From contig SMSO01000031.1 in NCBI GenBank assembly GCA_004764695.1, positions 9,676,761-9,740,760 on the forward strand: 64,000 nt of DNA, read 5' to 3'. Below, piece by piece: positions 21,367 to 32,697 of this stretch. The stretch is from Schizochytrium sp. TIO01. Lineage: Eukaryota > Sar > Bigyra > Thraustochytrida > Thraustochytriidae. Every line of letters starts with the position of its first letter. Positions within the stretch are counted from its first letter, which is position 1. Below the pieces are notes generated by a model. That model did no database searches, had not been told where the DNA came from, and worked only from the letters and a program-made list of their open reading frames with translations. The translations under genes and the position numbers were made by a program.

Positions 21367-23170
21367 GCTTGTAGCATTTGCCACTCTGCAAAGTGCTACT
21401 CATAGAAATGCACTATTTTGTAATAGAAAAATACTGTACCTCCATTTTATCGACCATTTGTATGTATGAATAATCAATCAGATCAATTCAAGAATATTCT
21501 ATTTTTTATCACAAGACTATTGAGTACGAAAGTCACCTATGATTTTACTTAATTAATGCACATTAAAATTTACAGATTACACTTTATTACCATTTTAAAA
21601 GGGCATTTCTAATATACAACATGCGCCTGCATCATTATTCAATTGTTTGTTTGTTTGTTTGTTTGAAAACGTTGCGCAACGAAGAGTCAGGCGAAACATG
21701 ATTCTAAAATGGAGATCGACAAGCTCGACCATAAGCTCGGAAAAAAGACCCTAATTTTCCGTTAGTCATTTTGGTCCTGTGAATTTCAGCTCTGACCAGT
21801 GGTGAATCGATATCCTGATTTTCAATCGTTTGATTTTTCATGTAAAATAACTTGATACCAAACTTCGCCCGGAAGCCGCTTACGAAGCGCTCCATTCTGG
21901 AGTCTTTGAGGAAGAAAGTCCCTTCAAAACAATGATATAGCAGTATACGGGGAGGGGTGTTTAACACCAGTAGAAACAACCAAGAACATGAAACTGAATA
22001 GCAGAAACGGGTAGTCACAGAACCGACTCAATATTACAATTGTTTTATTTATTTGGACGTTCAGTTGACCCTCTTCAAATAAATGCAGCGGATATTGCTA
22101 TCTTCGTTCACAACAATTTACCAAAAATCCATATTGTCATGCGCGAATCTAGCGCCTCAAATCTTGTACAGTCTTGTGGTACAGTGAATATGAGCCTCTA
22201 TACCAGCCTTGCTTCTCTGAACTAAACGCAGCGAGCGGGTCTCCACACTGTTCGATTGCCAGAACTATCAGATTGAACCCTCTATTGATTCCGTGTACTG
22301 CGATGCGCGTTCCCTGGAGCTCCTTTTGTTTCGCATACAATACCATTCTTGTAGTCAAGCCGTCTGCTAGACTTGTGGACCCCTCACGCAGCCTTCACAA
22401 AACGGTTTAAATCTTATGGACTTTCCTCAACTATGTCTCTTTACCACCTGTCGACACAAGTGTTTGGACAGGTTTTAACCTTGCAATAACCCTCTATGCT
22501 GTAGCCATAGGAACAAAACCAGCCCAAGAATATGTTTCACAACATAGTGACACCAAGCACTTCGCAGCAATGTTCTTATACCAATCATCAGTTCCACAAG
22601 AAGTGGCGTAGAACATTTCTTATGCGATCCTTGCTCAGAAATCACATGAACTCTATAGGTTTATATCTTCTTCACGCGAGTTCGCTTTGTAAGATTAGCG
22701 AGGGCCAAGCCTTGACCACGTTAATTTAAAACTTCACTAGCGCTTTAAGAATGGCATTTCGAAAGGACGGCGCTGATAAGTTTGTTTTATTCCCTTTCCA
22801 GGGGGGTGAAGCCTGCTAGAAGGTTTGAATCCACCATGTCTTGACATCACCCTAGTAAAACTTTCATACATCTGTTCCGGAATCTATTCAAATTACAGGT
22901 ATTACCTTTTGTCTCTGGTCTAAAATTCTACTTTAAAATCGAAGCTCATTGTTTTAGCATAAGACAGACTTCAGACCAGTGGACAACTACTAAAAATTGT
23001 TAATGGGAATTAAAGTGGGGATTAAGACGACTCCGCAATAGGTAAAATCAACTATTTCATTATCATGGCCATCTGATTTTCTCTTTTGCAGAGCGAAGCA
23101 GCGAGAAGTAGCTTAGCTTCACTGCTAGCGAACCCTTGGGGGCTTACAGACTCCAAAATATTGATGATAG
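21367..23170. other. Intergenic region
   Basis: No supported gene. A GTTT tetranucleotide run lies near 21645-21665. Open frames between 21704 and 22410 are under 105 codons on both strands, overlap each other, and have no recognisable motifs. Confidence 0.5.
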
Positions 23171-24151
23171 CTATGGTAAGATTTCGTTCTTACCACTTGT
23201 TCGGGGATAACTGTAATTAGAGGAAGCGACTTTAGAAAGAACAGTCCTTGACTTGCCTCTCCATGCAGATTCTGTTATTTTAATTAAGCAGAAAAGATTT
23301 ACCCCTGAGTCTACAGGCGTTAAAGTCCAATTTAGTAAATAGTAGCTATACGAATAACTATCAACTTTTTTCAGGTATTCGTATATCGTTACGATGACAA
23401 GGAAAACAAATGAACTAACAATAGCAATTGTGCTCCACTTCAAATTTTTTCTAGCTGCCTCCCTCAGACGATTAAAGCTTTGATTTTCGCTTGCATTTTG
23501 AAAGAGAAGAAGATTCTTGTACACAGGAATAAGAAAAAGAAGAAGAAATGCGATATAAGTGTTTGTCGTAGCCATGGTAAAAATTATCGTCACCCACCAC
23601 GGCAGAATTGCAATGTATGTACATGTTAGATTAGGGAAAAGGCGACCGTGCATGATCAACATAAGAACCCAAGCAAAGGCAATTCCACCTATCGTGCCCC
23701 ATTTGGCAACAAAGCTGGATATTTTGAGCACCGAGGTCTTTTCTAAGCTTCCTGTGCCCACTTTAGAACGTTGTAAGAAAATCAAATTGGCGACACCGTA
23801 GGAAAGGACTTGAAAGAAAGGGACCAATGGGGCGAGTATATTACAAAGGTTAAAATGTTCGTACGGCACCTCAATTATCGAGAGAATAAATATAGTCAAG
23901 TTTGTGATGAGAACACAGAGGATGTGTAGAAATAACAGCTTCAATACGTAGAGCTGAGCAGGAGCTCGGCTTACATGCCGCTTGAAAAACACCACGTAAA
24001 GAGCAAAGCTCAAACTACATATTACGAAAACGCCGCTTCCAAATGTCTGTACGAGGTGGAAAACATGTGATGTTGCTGTTTCGTGAAAAGTTGGATCAAC
24101 AACAATTGTAGAATTCCAGTTGCGCACGACAACAGTTTCCCAAAAATCCAT
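23171..24151 (-). CDS. Seven-transmembrane receptor-like protein
   Basis: A 326-aa frame from the first ATG (MDFWETVVVRNWNST). It shows a short N-terminus with an N-glycosylation sequon (NST) and seven hydrophobic segments: about 31-58, 67-93, 100-128, 148-172, 180-216, 240-265 and 272-298. A Cys at the start of segment 3 (NLCN) and one in the loop before segment 5 (NLTCTY) are placed as in the conserved GPCR disulfide. The C-terminal tail is short, basic and Ser-rich. I see no DRY or NPxxY motif, so family assignment is uncertain; a GPCR-like receptor is the best guess. The nearest neighbours on both sides are far away, so context says nothing about ligand or pathway. Confidence 0.6.
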   Translation of the reverse strand: MDFWETVVVRNWNSTIVVDPTFHETATSHVFHLVQTFGSGVFVICSLSFALYVVFFKRHVSRAPAQLYVLKLLFLHILCVLITNLTIFILSIIEVPYEHFNLCNILAPLVPFFQVLSYGVANLIFLQRSKVGTGSLEKTSVLKISSFVAKWGTIGGIAFAWVLMLIMHGRLFPNLTCTYIAILPWWVTIIFTMATTNTYIAFLLLFLIPVYKNLLLFQNASENQSFNRLREAARKNLKWSTIAIVSSFVFLVIVTIYEYLKKVDSYSYSYYLLNWTLTPVDSGVNLFCLIKITESAWRGKSRTVLSKVASSNYSYPRTSGKNEILP

Positions 24152-26111
24152 GGTTTTCTCCAAGATTCTGAGCTGTATACCCTAGAAAGAATTTCGCATA
24201 CATTACCTTGGCTCTGCCTTGACCCTAAGCAAAAACACAGGGTAGTTGGCCTACTGCATCAGTAAATGTTGAAGAAACAGCAATGCTCCTGAATGCTCTT
24301 GACCAGATCTTAAGTTCACTCATGTACAGAACAAGTTTGAAGTTTGGTTACTCGAATAAGCTTTCAGATCAATCATTTTATTTACGTTCCTAGGACTGCA
24401 AGAGTTTTAGCTAATATATTCGAATACACCGTAAGGTTTACATTGATTGACATGGCAAAACGACAATTTTTCTTAATAAGATAAGGCCTAGTGATGAGCA
24501 TACACAAATTTAGGGTTCATGTGCTCGAGATGAAAGGCATGTCTCCACTCTTCCCTCACTATCTTTGGAATGTGCTTTTTCAGTTCCGTTTGATTTTTTA
24601 AAAATTAAAAAATGAAATCATAACCTGCTACTAGTCAGAGAAGCGAGCTAACTTTCGGAGCACTCGAACTTGCCAGTCTGCAACGACCGGGGTGATTGTC
24701 TGAAGACTTCAAAGCTCTGCTTTAAAACTGAAATACTACCGCGTATCAATTTGGGCAGGGATATATTTGTTTGGTCTCTAATAGTTGTGCACAGACGCGG
24801 CAAAAACAAATGAAGTGCTGTAACGCATTCTTTCTGATTTTACTAGATAGCCAAAAGAAAAAGGTTTAAAGCTTTCAACAATTCGTTGTTGGTTCCTAGT
24901 AAGATAACACAGATAGTTGCACTGACGCTACTGACAGCACAGTAGTAGATTCGTAACTTCCAACCCTCTTTTTTATTATTTCTATTTTTTATAATGTTCT
25001 TTCTGAGTTCAAACGGCTAAAAGTCAAAATCTCAAACAAAAATAGGAGAGTTCATGTATAAGTACTCTCAAATACTAGTATTTTATCCTCCAGGGAATCG
25101 AGTTTATTCCATCGATGCCGCGATACCAGTAGGCAGTACATAAGCGTTCATGTGTTTTTATCTGAAATGCACTTCCTAGTACATCTTCCATGAGGTCAGA
25201 AAAGAAAACTCGCAGGGGGGAGAGAGAACACTTGAGGAAATAGGCAGAAATATAGGGCAAAACGTTCTAATTCTCGCAAAGTTGAGGTTCGTATGCATCG
25301 CTCTTGTGAATAAGTTGGAATCAATAGACTAGCTGCGAGTAAAACATCTAGAAGGAAAGTTGGGCGCTATATGTATGGATTTGTCAACCGAAGAGTCTAG
25401 AAAAAACACAATTGGAAAATGCTACTATTTTGCTTGTGAACTCTACATAGCAAATCTTCGGTTATGTGAAGTAAGGAGAATATAGCTCAATGGTTTTGCT
25501 ACAACATCACATGTTTGAGTAAACTAGCCAGGTATCAAGAGGCCAAAATATCATGATGAACTGACTATTGGTTAGTTTAGAACAGAATACAGAATTATTA
25601 AACAGAATACTGTTCTAGAACGTTTCATCTACCCCCTACGCTAACTCATCGTCGTTCTAAGCGCAAGTTTTTTTGCTGAGTTGGAAGAAAAACTTTTGTC
25701 AGTCTACTGTTCATTTTCACTGTGACTATCGCTATAGAGAGAAATGGGTTAAAATCTTTTTAATTAACAACTTATCCACTGACCCTGGCAGTAGTAATAG
25801 AAACAATTACTGAAAAGTGAAAGCAATAGCCGCAAGATATTATCGTGGATTTCGACTATCATAGAGCTTCGCGAAACTTAGAATACAATTTGAATACTAC
25901 TAGGTACCCAAAATTCCTGAAAGTGTCAAACATTGTGTCTATTTGCTCACCTGTTAAAAAAGAGGTAGGTTGGGTACAGCAAGCTAATCTCTCGATTGAA
26001 CTCTAAAAATAAATAACATACTGCACTTTAGACGCAAGACTGCATATTACTATGCAAAATTTGATTAGCTTCAGGATAAGTATATAAGTATGGTACATGT
26101 GCAAAATTTGA
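24152..26111. other. Intergenic region, AT-rich
   Basis: Nearly 2 kb in which I see no gene. The longest open frames are about 60 codons. The direct repeat GTGCAAAATTTGATTAG / ATGCAAAATTTGATTAG occurs near 26052 and 26099, just beyond the 3' end of the MscS gene. Confidence 0.55.
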
Positions 26112-27463
26112 TTAGGTTTCAAGATGGACACCCTTCTTTTCGGCCCACTCTGTCAGTCGCAGCAATACAGAAGAACGAGCACGAGAGTATGCAATATGCG
26201 GAAGCGGCGCAACCTCCCAAGTAACGTAATAGCTTGGAGTCGGATTCCGCAGACGCTTGCCGGGGACATGCATATCGAGACGCTGTACCTCAGCTCCAGA
26301 GGCAAGATAAACTACTGAGCACTTTTGCACTGAAGGATCTCTTTCCACACAATTCTTAATTTCCTGAAGCATGTCCCGGTAATATACAGCGGTATGTTGA
26401 ATATGGGAACTTTGAAAATGAAGCTGGATGGAGTTTTCACGTCGATGAGCCTTTGAGTGATTGATTAAGGGCCATGCTAGAAAATCTGACCCCGGAATGT
26501 GCAAAATATTGTACCCATTTTGTTGAATAGCCACATCAATCGCGCCTATACGCAGTACCCGACCCGTGACTCCTCGAATCTGGATAATGTCTCCAATAAG
26601 AACGTCGCGGTCGACGAGTAATGTAATACTGCCGATGACATCGCGCAGTAAGGAGACGGTCCCAAGTATAATAGCAATGCCCACAAATGAATCAAAGAGT
26701 GATGAAACAGCCTCTCCAAGTTCTGGGGCACGATGTAGATATGCAAGAAAGTTGATTATTCCTAGTACAATTGACACAACAATCACAATAAAAGGTAGGA
26801 CACTTCGCAGGTATTCAATCAGCAAGGGATCTCGAATTTGCTTTGCCGTAATGAAAACTGCAATGAACTCAGCGTAGCGTAATAATCGATAAATTAAATA
26901 CGGAGAAAATAGCAAAGCGACAAGTGCGAGGAGACCTGAAATTACTGAGCGGAAAGCCTCAGGAAAAAGTTTTGAAGAGAAAATCACATAGACCCACAAT
27001 ATATACAATAGAATTCTCGTGGGCTGCGACAATAGCCTGATACCCTTCCTGTAGCAAAGCACCAGGACAGCTTATTCTTTAGGTCAATAATCCAGAATTT
27101 CAATTCGGTACAATAATATCACAAGTATTCTTCTCACAGCTTTAAACAATGTAAGTTGGCGATGTTGAGCGCATGTGTCTTTCACATCAAAAGATGGCGC
27201 TACATGCGATCTCAGCCTGATCCAAAATACTTTGCATGTGGTAACTTTTTTCTCGCTTCATTACCCCATCATTCAGTCTTCAGCCCCTACTCCAGGCAAC
27301 TCTGAACGTACCTCGTGAGAATAGTTGCGACCCGAGAGTCTTCCGCCAGCGTTGAGACCAGCGACACAATGAAGCCATGCTGGGCACGGACAGTGAAGAA
27401 GCCAGCGATGCCGCCTCCCAAGACCACCCAGCTGGTCACCGAGACGTCTGATTCCTCGCTCAT
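26112..27463 (-). CDS. MscS-family mechanosensitive channel (two exons)
   Basis: A predicted small-conductance mechanosensitive ion channel. The long frame has no internal ATG, and a TAA lies directly upstream, so it needs a 5' exon. Exon 1 runs 27463-27312 (MSEESDVSVTSWVVLGGG) and ends at a consensus donor AG|GTACGT. Exon 2 runs 27048-26112 after a CTACAG acceptor. The join is in frame (ILTR|KGIRLL), giving 362 aa across a 263-nt intron. Several hydrophobic segments precede a pore-lining-like helix (FVGIAIILGTVSLLRDVIG). The MscS beta domain follows: VLIGDIIQIRGVTGRVLRIG, then a variant of the signature ending NILHIPG where bacterial proteins usually have IPN. The cytosolic C-terminus is short. 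It may release osmolytes or ions under membrane tension, in the plasma membrane or an organelle. It is divergent from the Fip1 gene. Confidence 0.85.
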
Positions 27464-27810
27464 GTCGTCACGAGCGATTCGATCCTAGGTCTGCTCGTGA
27501 CCCTTGAGATTAATTAAATTGGTCTGGTCTAGATGTTTTTGATCTTCATTGACCAATCTCGTCTTTAAGTTAGATGTCTGCAAATGAATTGTTTCCCTTT
27601 ATCCCGCTTTCCGGTCTACACTTTAAAGTATAACAAACTGCCCACAAGTCGGATATCCAATTGCACTCTCTCCAAATAATTCCTATCCGACAATTTGTCG
27701 ATTTTTTAATTTGATGATCAATGGATTTTAGCGCTCGGCAGACCACGATCGAGAAGGGAGCTCGCCCCAGGTGCCGCTCTGTACTAGGTGCAACTTAGCT
27801 TTTGGTGGAG
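27464..27810. promoter_or_regulatory. Divergent intergenic region between MscS and Fip1 genes
   Basis: About 350 bp separate the two divergent ATGs, so both promoters should lie here. I see no clear TATA box or other named element. Assignment rests on position only. Confidence 0.4.
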
Positions 27811-28596
27811 ATGCCAGCACGAAAGAAGGTGAAGCTGGAGGAGGTGCCAGAAGTCATATCGAGCGACGACGATGCGCTTCGTGGCGACACTCATGGCGGC
27901 CAAAACGACGGCGACGCGAGCGACAAGGGTGTCGAAAGTGGCCAAGTCACCAAGGGCGAAACTCTATCTGGCCGCGAAGAAAGCTCTAAAGAAGAGAATG
28001 CGGATGACCAAGGACATGGAAGTGGCACCGAAGAGGCGAAGAAAGATAGCGATGGTGCTGACCACAACGATGAAGATGACGACGCGGACAGCGATGATGA
28101 CGGGATTGAGCTCGTTTTAAGAGGCGCTGAAGAGCTAGGGCAGCTCACAGAAAACCCTTATGCCGAGGAGGACGAAGCTGGAGCTGGAGGGTCTCAGGAC
28201 GGCGGCGAGGATGGAAAGGATGGCAATATCGACGGGGAGAATGGCCAGCACGATGAAGATGGTGAGGATGAAGACGACGAATACGACTCTGAGAAATTCA
28301 AATTTAGCCATGGAAATAAACGAAAGAGGTACCCGAAGCTTCCAGGAAGGGCTGGTACGATCAATGCGGAGAACTACACACAGTTTCACTCGGAGCTTGG
28401 TAAACGTAACACCCCGTTCGAAGTTGACCTCTCGCAGATGGTCGACAAGCCGTGGGCACGCCTAAACGCAAGTCTAGATGACTTCTTTAATTTTGGATTC
28501 AACGAGCAGAGCTGGAAAGAGTACGCTGCACGTCAAGTTGCCTTACGCATATATGAGCTCGACAAGTCAAAGGATGGAAATGGATCTTCTTCATGA
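27811..28596 (+). CDS. FIP1: Fip1-like pre-mRNA 3'-end processing factor
   Basis: A 261-aa protein from ATG (MPARKKVKLEEV). Fip1 is a subunit of the cleavage and polyadenylation specificity complex in the nucleus, where it links poly(A) polymerase to the complex. The diagnostic Fip1 motif lies near the C-terminus (about 210-245): KPWARLNASLDDFFNFGFNE, then QSWKEYAARQ, matching the family pattern of KPW followed by D-Y/F-F-N-Y/F-GF and W. Upstream is an unusually Asp/Glu-rich region (about 20-165), which fits the acidic N-terminus of Fip1 proteins. The protein ends soon after the motif, without the Pro-rich and RD-rich C-terminal regions of animal Fip1, so it resembles the short fungal type or has a missed 3' exon. 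The frame upstream of the ATG contains no further ATG. Confidence 0.9.
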   Translation: MPARKKVKLEEVPEVISSDDDALRGDTHGGQNDGDASDKGVESGQVTKGETLSGREESSKEENADDQGHGSGTEEAKKDSDGADHNDEDDDADSDDDGIELVLRGAEELGQLTENPYAEEDEAGAGGSQDGGEDGKDGNIDGENGQHDEDGEDEDDEYDSEKFKFSHGNKRKRYPKLPGRAGTINAENYTQFHSELGKRNTPFEVDLSQMVDKPWARLNASLDDFFNFGFNEQSWKEYAARQVALRIYELDKSKDGNGSSS

Positions 28597-29374
28597 GTTT
28601 GTGATTCATTCATCCTACCGCGCAGCTTGGAGTAAAGACAGGATCAGTCATCGAACCAAAAAGGCTCACTATTTAAACTTACAGGTGCCCTGGATCTAGG
28701 TGACAAGAAAGCTTAAAGCTGTGTTTCAAATAGCTTTCTCTTTTGAAGGCTGACAATCAAATCGCATTATCACAATATTCGATGCATCTATTGTACAGAG
28801 CACCCCACTTCAAGTTAAGCCCGACTTTACTTACTATCAGTAAACAACATGCTAAGGCTAATTATCCCAACCGAAGGCACCCATAAGAGATTTCCTGTTC
28901 CTCAACAACTCGAGCCTTCCTTTGTACCTTTCAGTTCCTTCATCTTCCGTTCCTAAATGTTCTTTTTTGCTTATTTTTCTATCAACTTAATAATACGTTA
29001 TAATTTTCTAAAGGTAACAATAGCGTTTGCACACGATGTTCAACTACACCCTAACTGAATGAATCGAATCAGATTCAACATTGCCTCCACGCTTATACAT
29101 CAATTCAATACAAGCACACACAGCTACAACATCTGAGTCTTCCCTTCGAAAACAATCTTTTTATTAAACTCTCGTTCATGAGAACCTTCTCAACAACAAT
29201 GTCGCTAACGATCGTCTACCAGTCCTTTTTACCCGCACCACATTTATTAGATTATATCTAAAGAAAACCAACAGACTATCATCTACCCTTCAACACATAA
29301 CTTTTGCCCTTGTATAAGCATAATATAATACTCAGACATGAACCCTGATGAAATTTTACATCCTGGCTCACCCC
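28597..29374. other. Intergenic, between Fip1 and the satellite
   Basis: AT-rich sequence with no supported gene or RNA. Its right edge grades into the first partial satellite unit at about 29375. Confidence 0.5.
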
Positions 29375-32247
29375 TTACCGTTTCCAGTCTCTGGCAGTGT
29401 CATCCCCATCATCAATTTTTTGTCTCTAGATGTCATTACCTCGAACCACGGCTCATCTGATTTGTAACACCAATGTCTTGCCTATATACCTTGCATTCAA
29501 TACAATTTCGTGTGAAAAAATAAAACAAATTAAACTTTGCACCCTGAAGCCGCTGTACGCTCTCAAGAAAATCTCAATCATAAAAACAAAAAGCAATGAG
29601 TATCGAATTCGAGCTCGAGGTACAGTGTTAATATAGGCTATAGCTCTCCCCTAACCTTTTTCAGTCTCTGGCAGTGTCATCCCCATCATCAATTTTTTGT
29701 CTCTAGATGTCATCACCTCGAACCACGGCTCATCTGATTTGTAACACCAATGTCTTGCCTATATACCTTGCATTCAATATAATTTCGTGTGAAAAAATAA
29801 AACAAATTAAACTTTGCACCCTGAAGCCGCTGTACGCTCTCAGGAAAATCTCAATCAAAAAAACAAAAAGCAATGAGTATCGAATTCGAGCTCGAGGTAC
29901 AGTGTTAATATAGGCTATAGCTTACCCCTAACCTTTTCCAGTCTCTGGCAGTGTCATCCCCATCATCAATTTTTTGTCTCTAGATGTCATCACCTCGAAC
30001 CACGGCTCATCTGATTTGTAACACCAATGTCTTGCCTATATACCTTGCGTTCAATAAAATTTCGTGTGAAAAAATAAAACAAATTAAACTTTGCACCCTG
30101 AAGCCGCTGTACGCTCTCAGGAAAATCTCAATCAAAAAAACAAAAAGCAATGAGCATCGAATTCGAGCTCGAGGTACAGTGCTAATATAGGCTCTAGCTC
30201 TCCCCCGACTGTCTCCAGTCTTTGGCAGTAAGATCCCCATATAAATCTTTTGACTCTAGATGTCATTACCTCGAACCACGGCTCATCTGATTTGTAACAC
30301 CAATGTCTTGCCTATATACCTTGCATTCAATATAATTTCGTGTGAAAAAATAAAACATATTAAACTTTGCACCCTGAAGCCGCTGTACGCTCTCAGGAAA
30401 ATCTCAATCAAAAAAACAAAAAGCAATGAGTATCGAATTCGAGCTCGAGGTACAGTGTTACTATAGGCTGTAGCTCTCCCCTAACCTTTTTCAGTCTCTG
30501 GGAGTGCCATCCCCATCATCAATTTTTTGTCTCTAGATGTCATTACCTCGAACCACGGCTCATCTGATTTGTAACACCAATGTCTTGCCTATATACCTTG
30601 CATTCAATACAATTTCGTGTGAAAAAATAAAACAAATTAAACTTTGCACCCTGAAGCCGCTGTACGCTCTCAGAAAAATCTTAATCAAAAAAACAAAAAG
30701 CAATGAGTATCGAATTCGAGCTCGAGGTACAGTGTTAATATAGGCTATAGCTTACCCCTAACCTTTTCCAGTCTCTGGCAGTGTCATCGCCATCATCAAT
30801 TTTTTGTCTCTAGATGTCATCACCTCGAACCACGGCTCATCTGATTTGTAACACCAATGTCTTGCCTATATACCTTGCATTCAATAAAGTTTCGTGTGAA
30901 AAAATAAAACATATTAAACTTTGCACAGCCTCTGGACGCTCTCAAGAAAATCTCAATCAAAAAAACAAAAAGCAATGAGTATCGAATTCGAGCTCGAGGT
31001 ACAGTGTTACTATAGGCTGTAGCTCTCCCCTAACAGTCTCCAGTCTCTGGCAGTGTCATCCCCATCATCAATTTTTTGTCTCTAGATGTCATTACCTCGA
31101 ACCACGGCTCATCTGATTTGTAACACCAATGTCTTGCCTATATACCTTGCGTTCAATAAAATTTCGTGTGAAAAAATTAAACAAATTAAACTTTGCACCC
31201 TGAAGCCGCTGTACGCTCTCAGGAAAATCTCAATCAAAAAAACAAAAAGCAATGAGCATCGAATTCGAGCTCGAGGTACAGTGTTACTATAGGCTCTAGC
31301 TCTCCCCCGACTGTCTCCAGTCTTTGGCAGTAAGATCCCCATATAAATCTTTTGACTCTAGATGTCATTACCTCGAACCACGGCTCATCTGATTTGTAAC
31401 ACCAATGTCTTGCCTATATACCTTGCATTCAATACAATTTCGTGTGAAAAAATAAAACAAGTTAAACTTGGCACAGCCTCTGTACGCTCTCAGGAAAATC
31501 TCAATCAAAAAAACAAAAAGCAATGAGCATCGAATTCGAGCTCGAGGTACAGTGCTAATATAGGCTCTAGCTCTCCCCCGACTGTCTCCAGTCTTTGGCA
31601 GTAAGATCCCCATATAAATCTTTTGACTCTAGATGTCATTACCTCGAACCACGGCTCATCTGATTTGTAACACCAATGTCTTGCCTATATACCTTGCATT
31701 CAATATAATTTCGTGTGAAAAAATAAAACATATTAAACTTAGCACCCTGAAGCCGCTGTACGCTCTCAGGAAAATCTCAATCAAAAAAACAAAAAGCAAT
31801 GAGTATCGAATTCGAGCTCGAGGTACAGTGTTACTATAGGCTGTAGCTCTCCCCTAACCTTTTCCAGTCTCTGGCAGTGTCATCCCCATCATCAATTTTT
31901 TGTCTCTAGATGTCATTACCTCGAACCACGGCTCATCTGATTTGTAACACCAATGTCTTGCCTATATACCTTGCATTCAATACAATTTCGTGTGAAAAAA
32001 TAAAACAAATTAAACTTTGCACCCTGAAGCCGCTGTACGCTCTCAGGAAAATCTCAATCAAAAAAACAAAAAGCAATGAGCATCGAATTCGAGCTCGAGG
32101 TACAGTGTTAATATAGGCTCTAGCTCTCCCCCGACTGTCTCCAGTCTTTGGCAGTAAGATCCCCATATAAATCTTTTGACTCTAGATGTCATTACCTCGA
32201 ACCACGGCTCATCTGATTTGTAACACCAATGTCTTGCATATATACCT
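29375..32247. repeat. Satellite: about 10 tandem units of 272-277 bp
   Basis: Unit starts, taken at a shared ATG, are 29430, 29707, 29984, 30260, 30537, 30814, 31086, 31362, 31633, 31910 and 32187 (the last truncated near 32247). Units look well over 90% identical by eye. Eight units hold an intact 68-codon ORF (MSLPRTTAHLICNTN...). Units at 30814 and 31362 share a 5-nt deletion that breaks it. Two spacer types alternate irregularly before the ATG: one with CATCATCAATTTTTTG, the other with CCCATATAAATCTTTTG (before units 4, 8, 9 and 11). The run of units 3-4-5 matches 8-9-10, which suggests a larger duplication within the array. Most differences in the ORF change amino acids, so a protein-coding role is doubtful. 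No tRNA, 5S or snRNA is recognisable. Confidence 0.9.
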
Positions 32248-32697
32248 CAGGGAGGAATGTGAGTTTTTTAAAAGAGAGCATCAATAAGGTCTTCGAATGG
32301 GTAAACGTGAAGATCACGAGAAGAATTTCATGGGAACTATATTAATTTATGATGGTCGAATGATGGATTGATACACCGGTTGAGAAAGTGCTGCATTCAA
32401 CCAAAGTAATGTTAGGATATAGGAGATGCGATGCACTGCAAAAAAACTTTAACAGTCTTCTTTCAGAGACGGCATTTAAAGAGAAGTATTATCCTGGGAT
32501 AAGAGTTCACTATTTAATCTTTAAAAAGTTTATTTATAAAAGAAACAAAAAGAATCAACAGAACACGTGAAAAAATGATGAGATCTCCATGGTTCTTCCG
32601 TCGTTTGACTTGGTCAACCCATCTTCTTTTCTGGCGACTTTAAAGTAAATGACTAGCTAGGAATATATACCAAAATTAGGCTTTTCCTCCTGAAATC
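32248..32697. other. Intergenic, between the satellite and RNase HII
   Basis: AT-rich, with no gene seen. It begins where the last satellite unit is cut off and ends at the 3' flank of the minus-strand RNase HII gene. Confidence 0.5.

Noticed and set aside
29430-32116. Array of eight 68-aa protein genes
   Set aside because: Unit-to-unit differences mostly change amino acids, two units are frameshifted, and the non-ORF part is equally conserved. A satellite is the simpler reading.
29375-32247. Vector contamination suggested by GAATTCGAGCTCGAGG in each unit
   Set aside because: It resembles a cloning polylinker (EcoRI, SacI and XhoI sites), but it is present in every unit of a diverged tandem repeat and the rest of the unit is not vector-like.
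29375-32247. 5S rRNA, tRNA or spliced-leader repeat
   Set aside because: Unit length would fit, but no 5S internal control region, tRNA arms or leader motif can be found; the minus-strand GGTTCGAGG does not form a T-arm.
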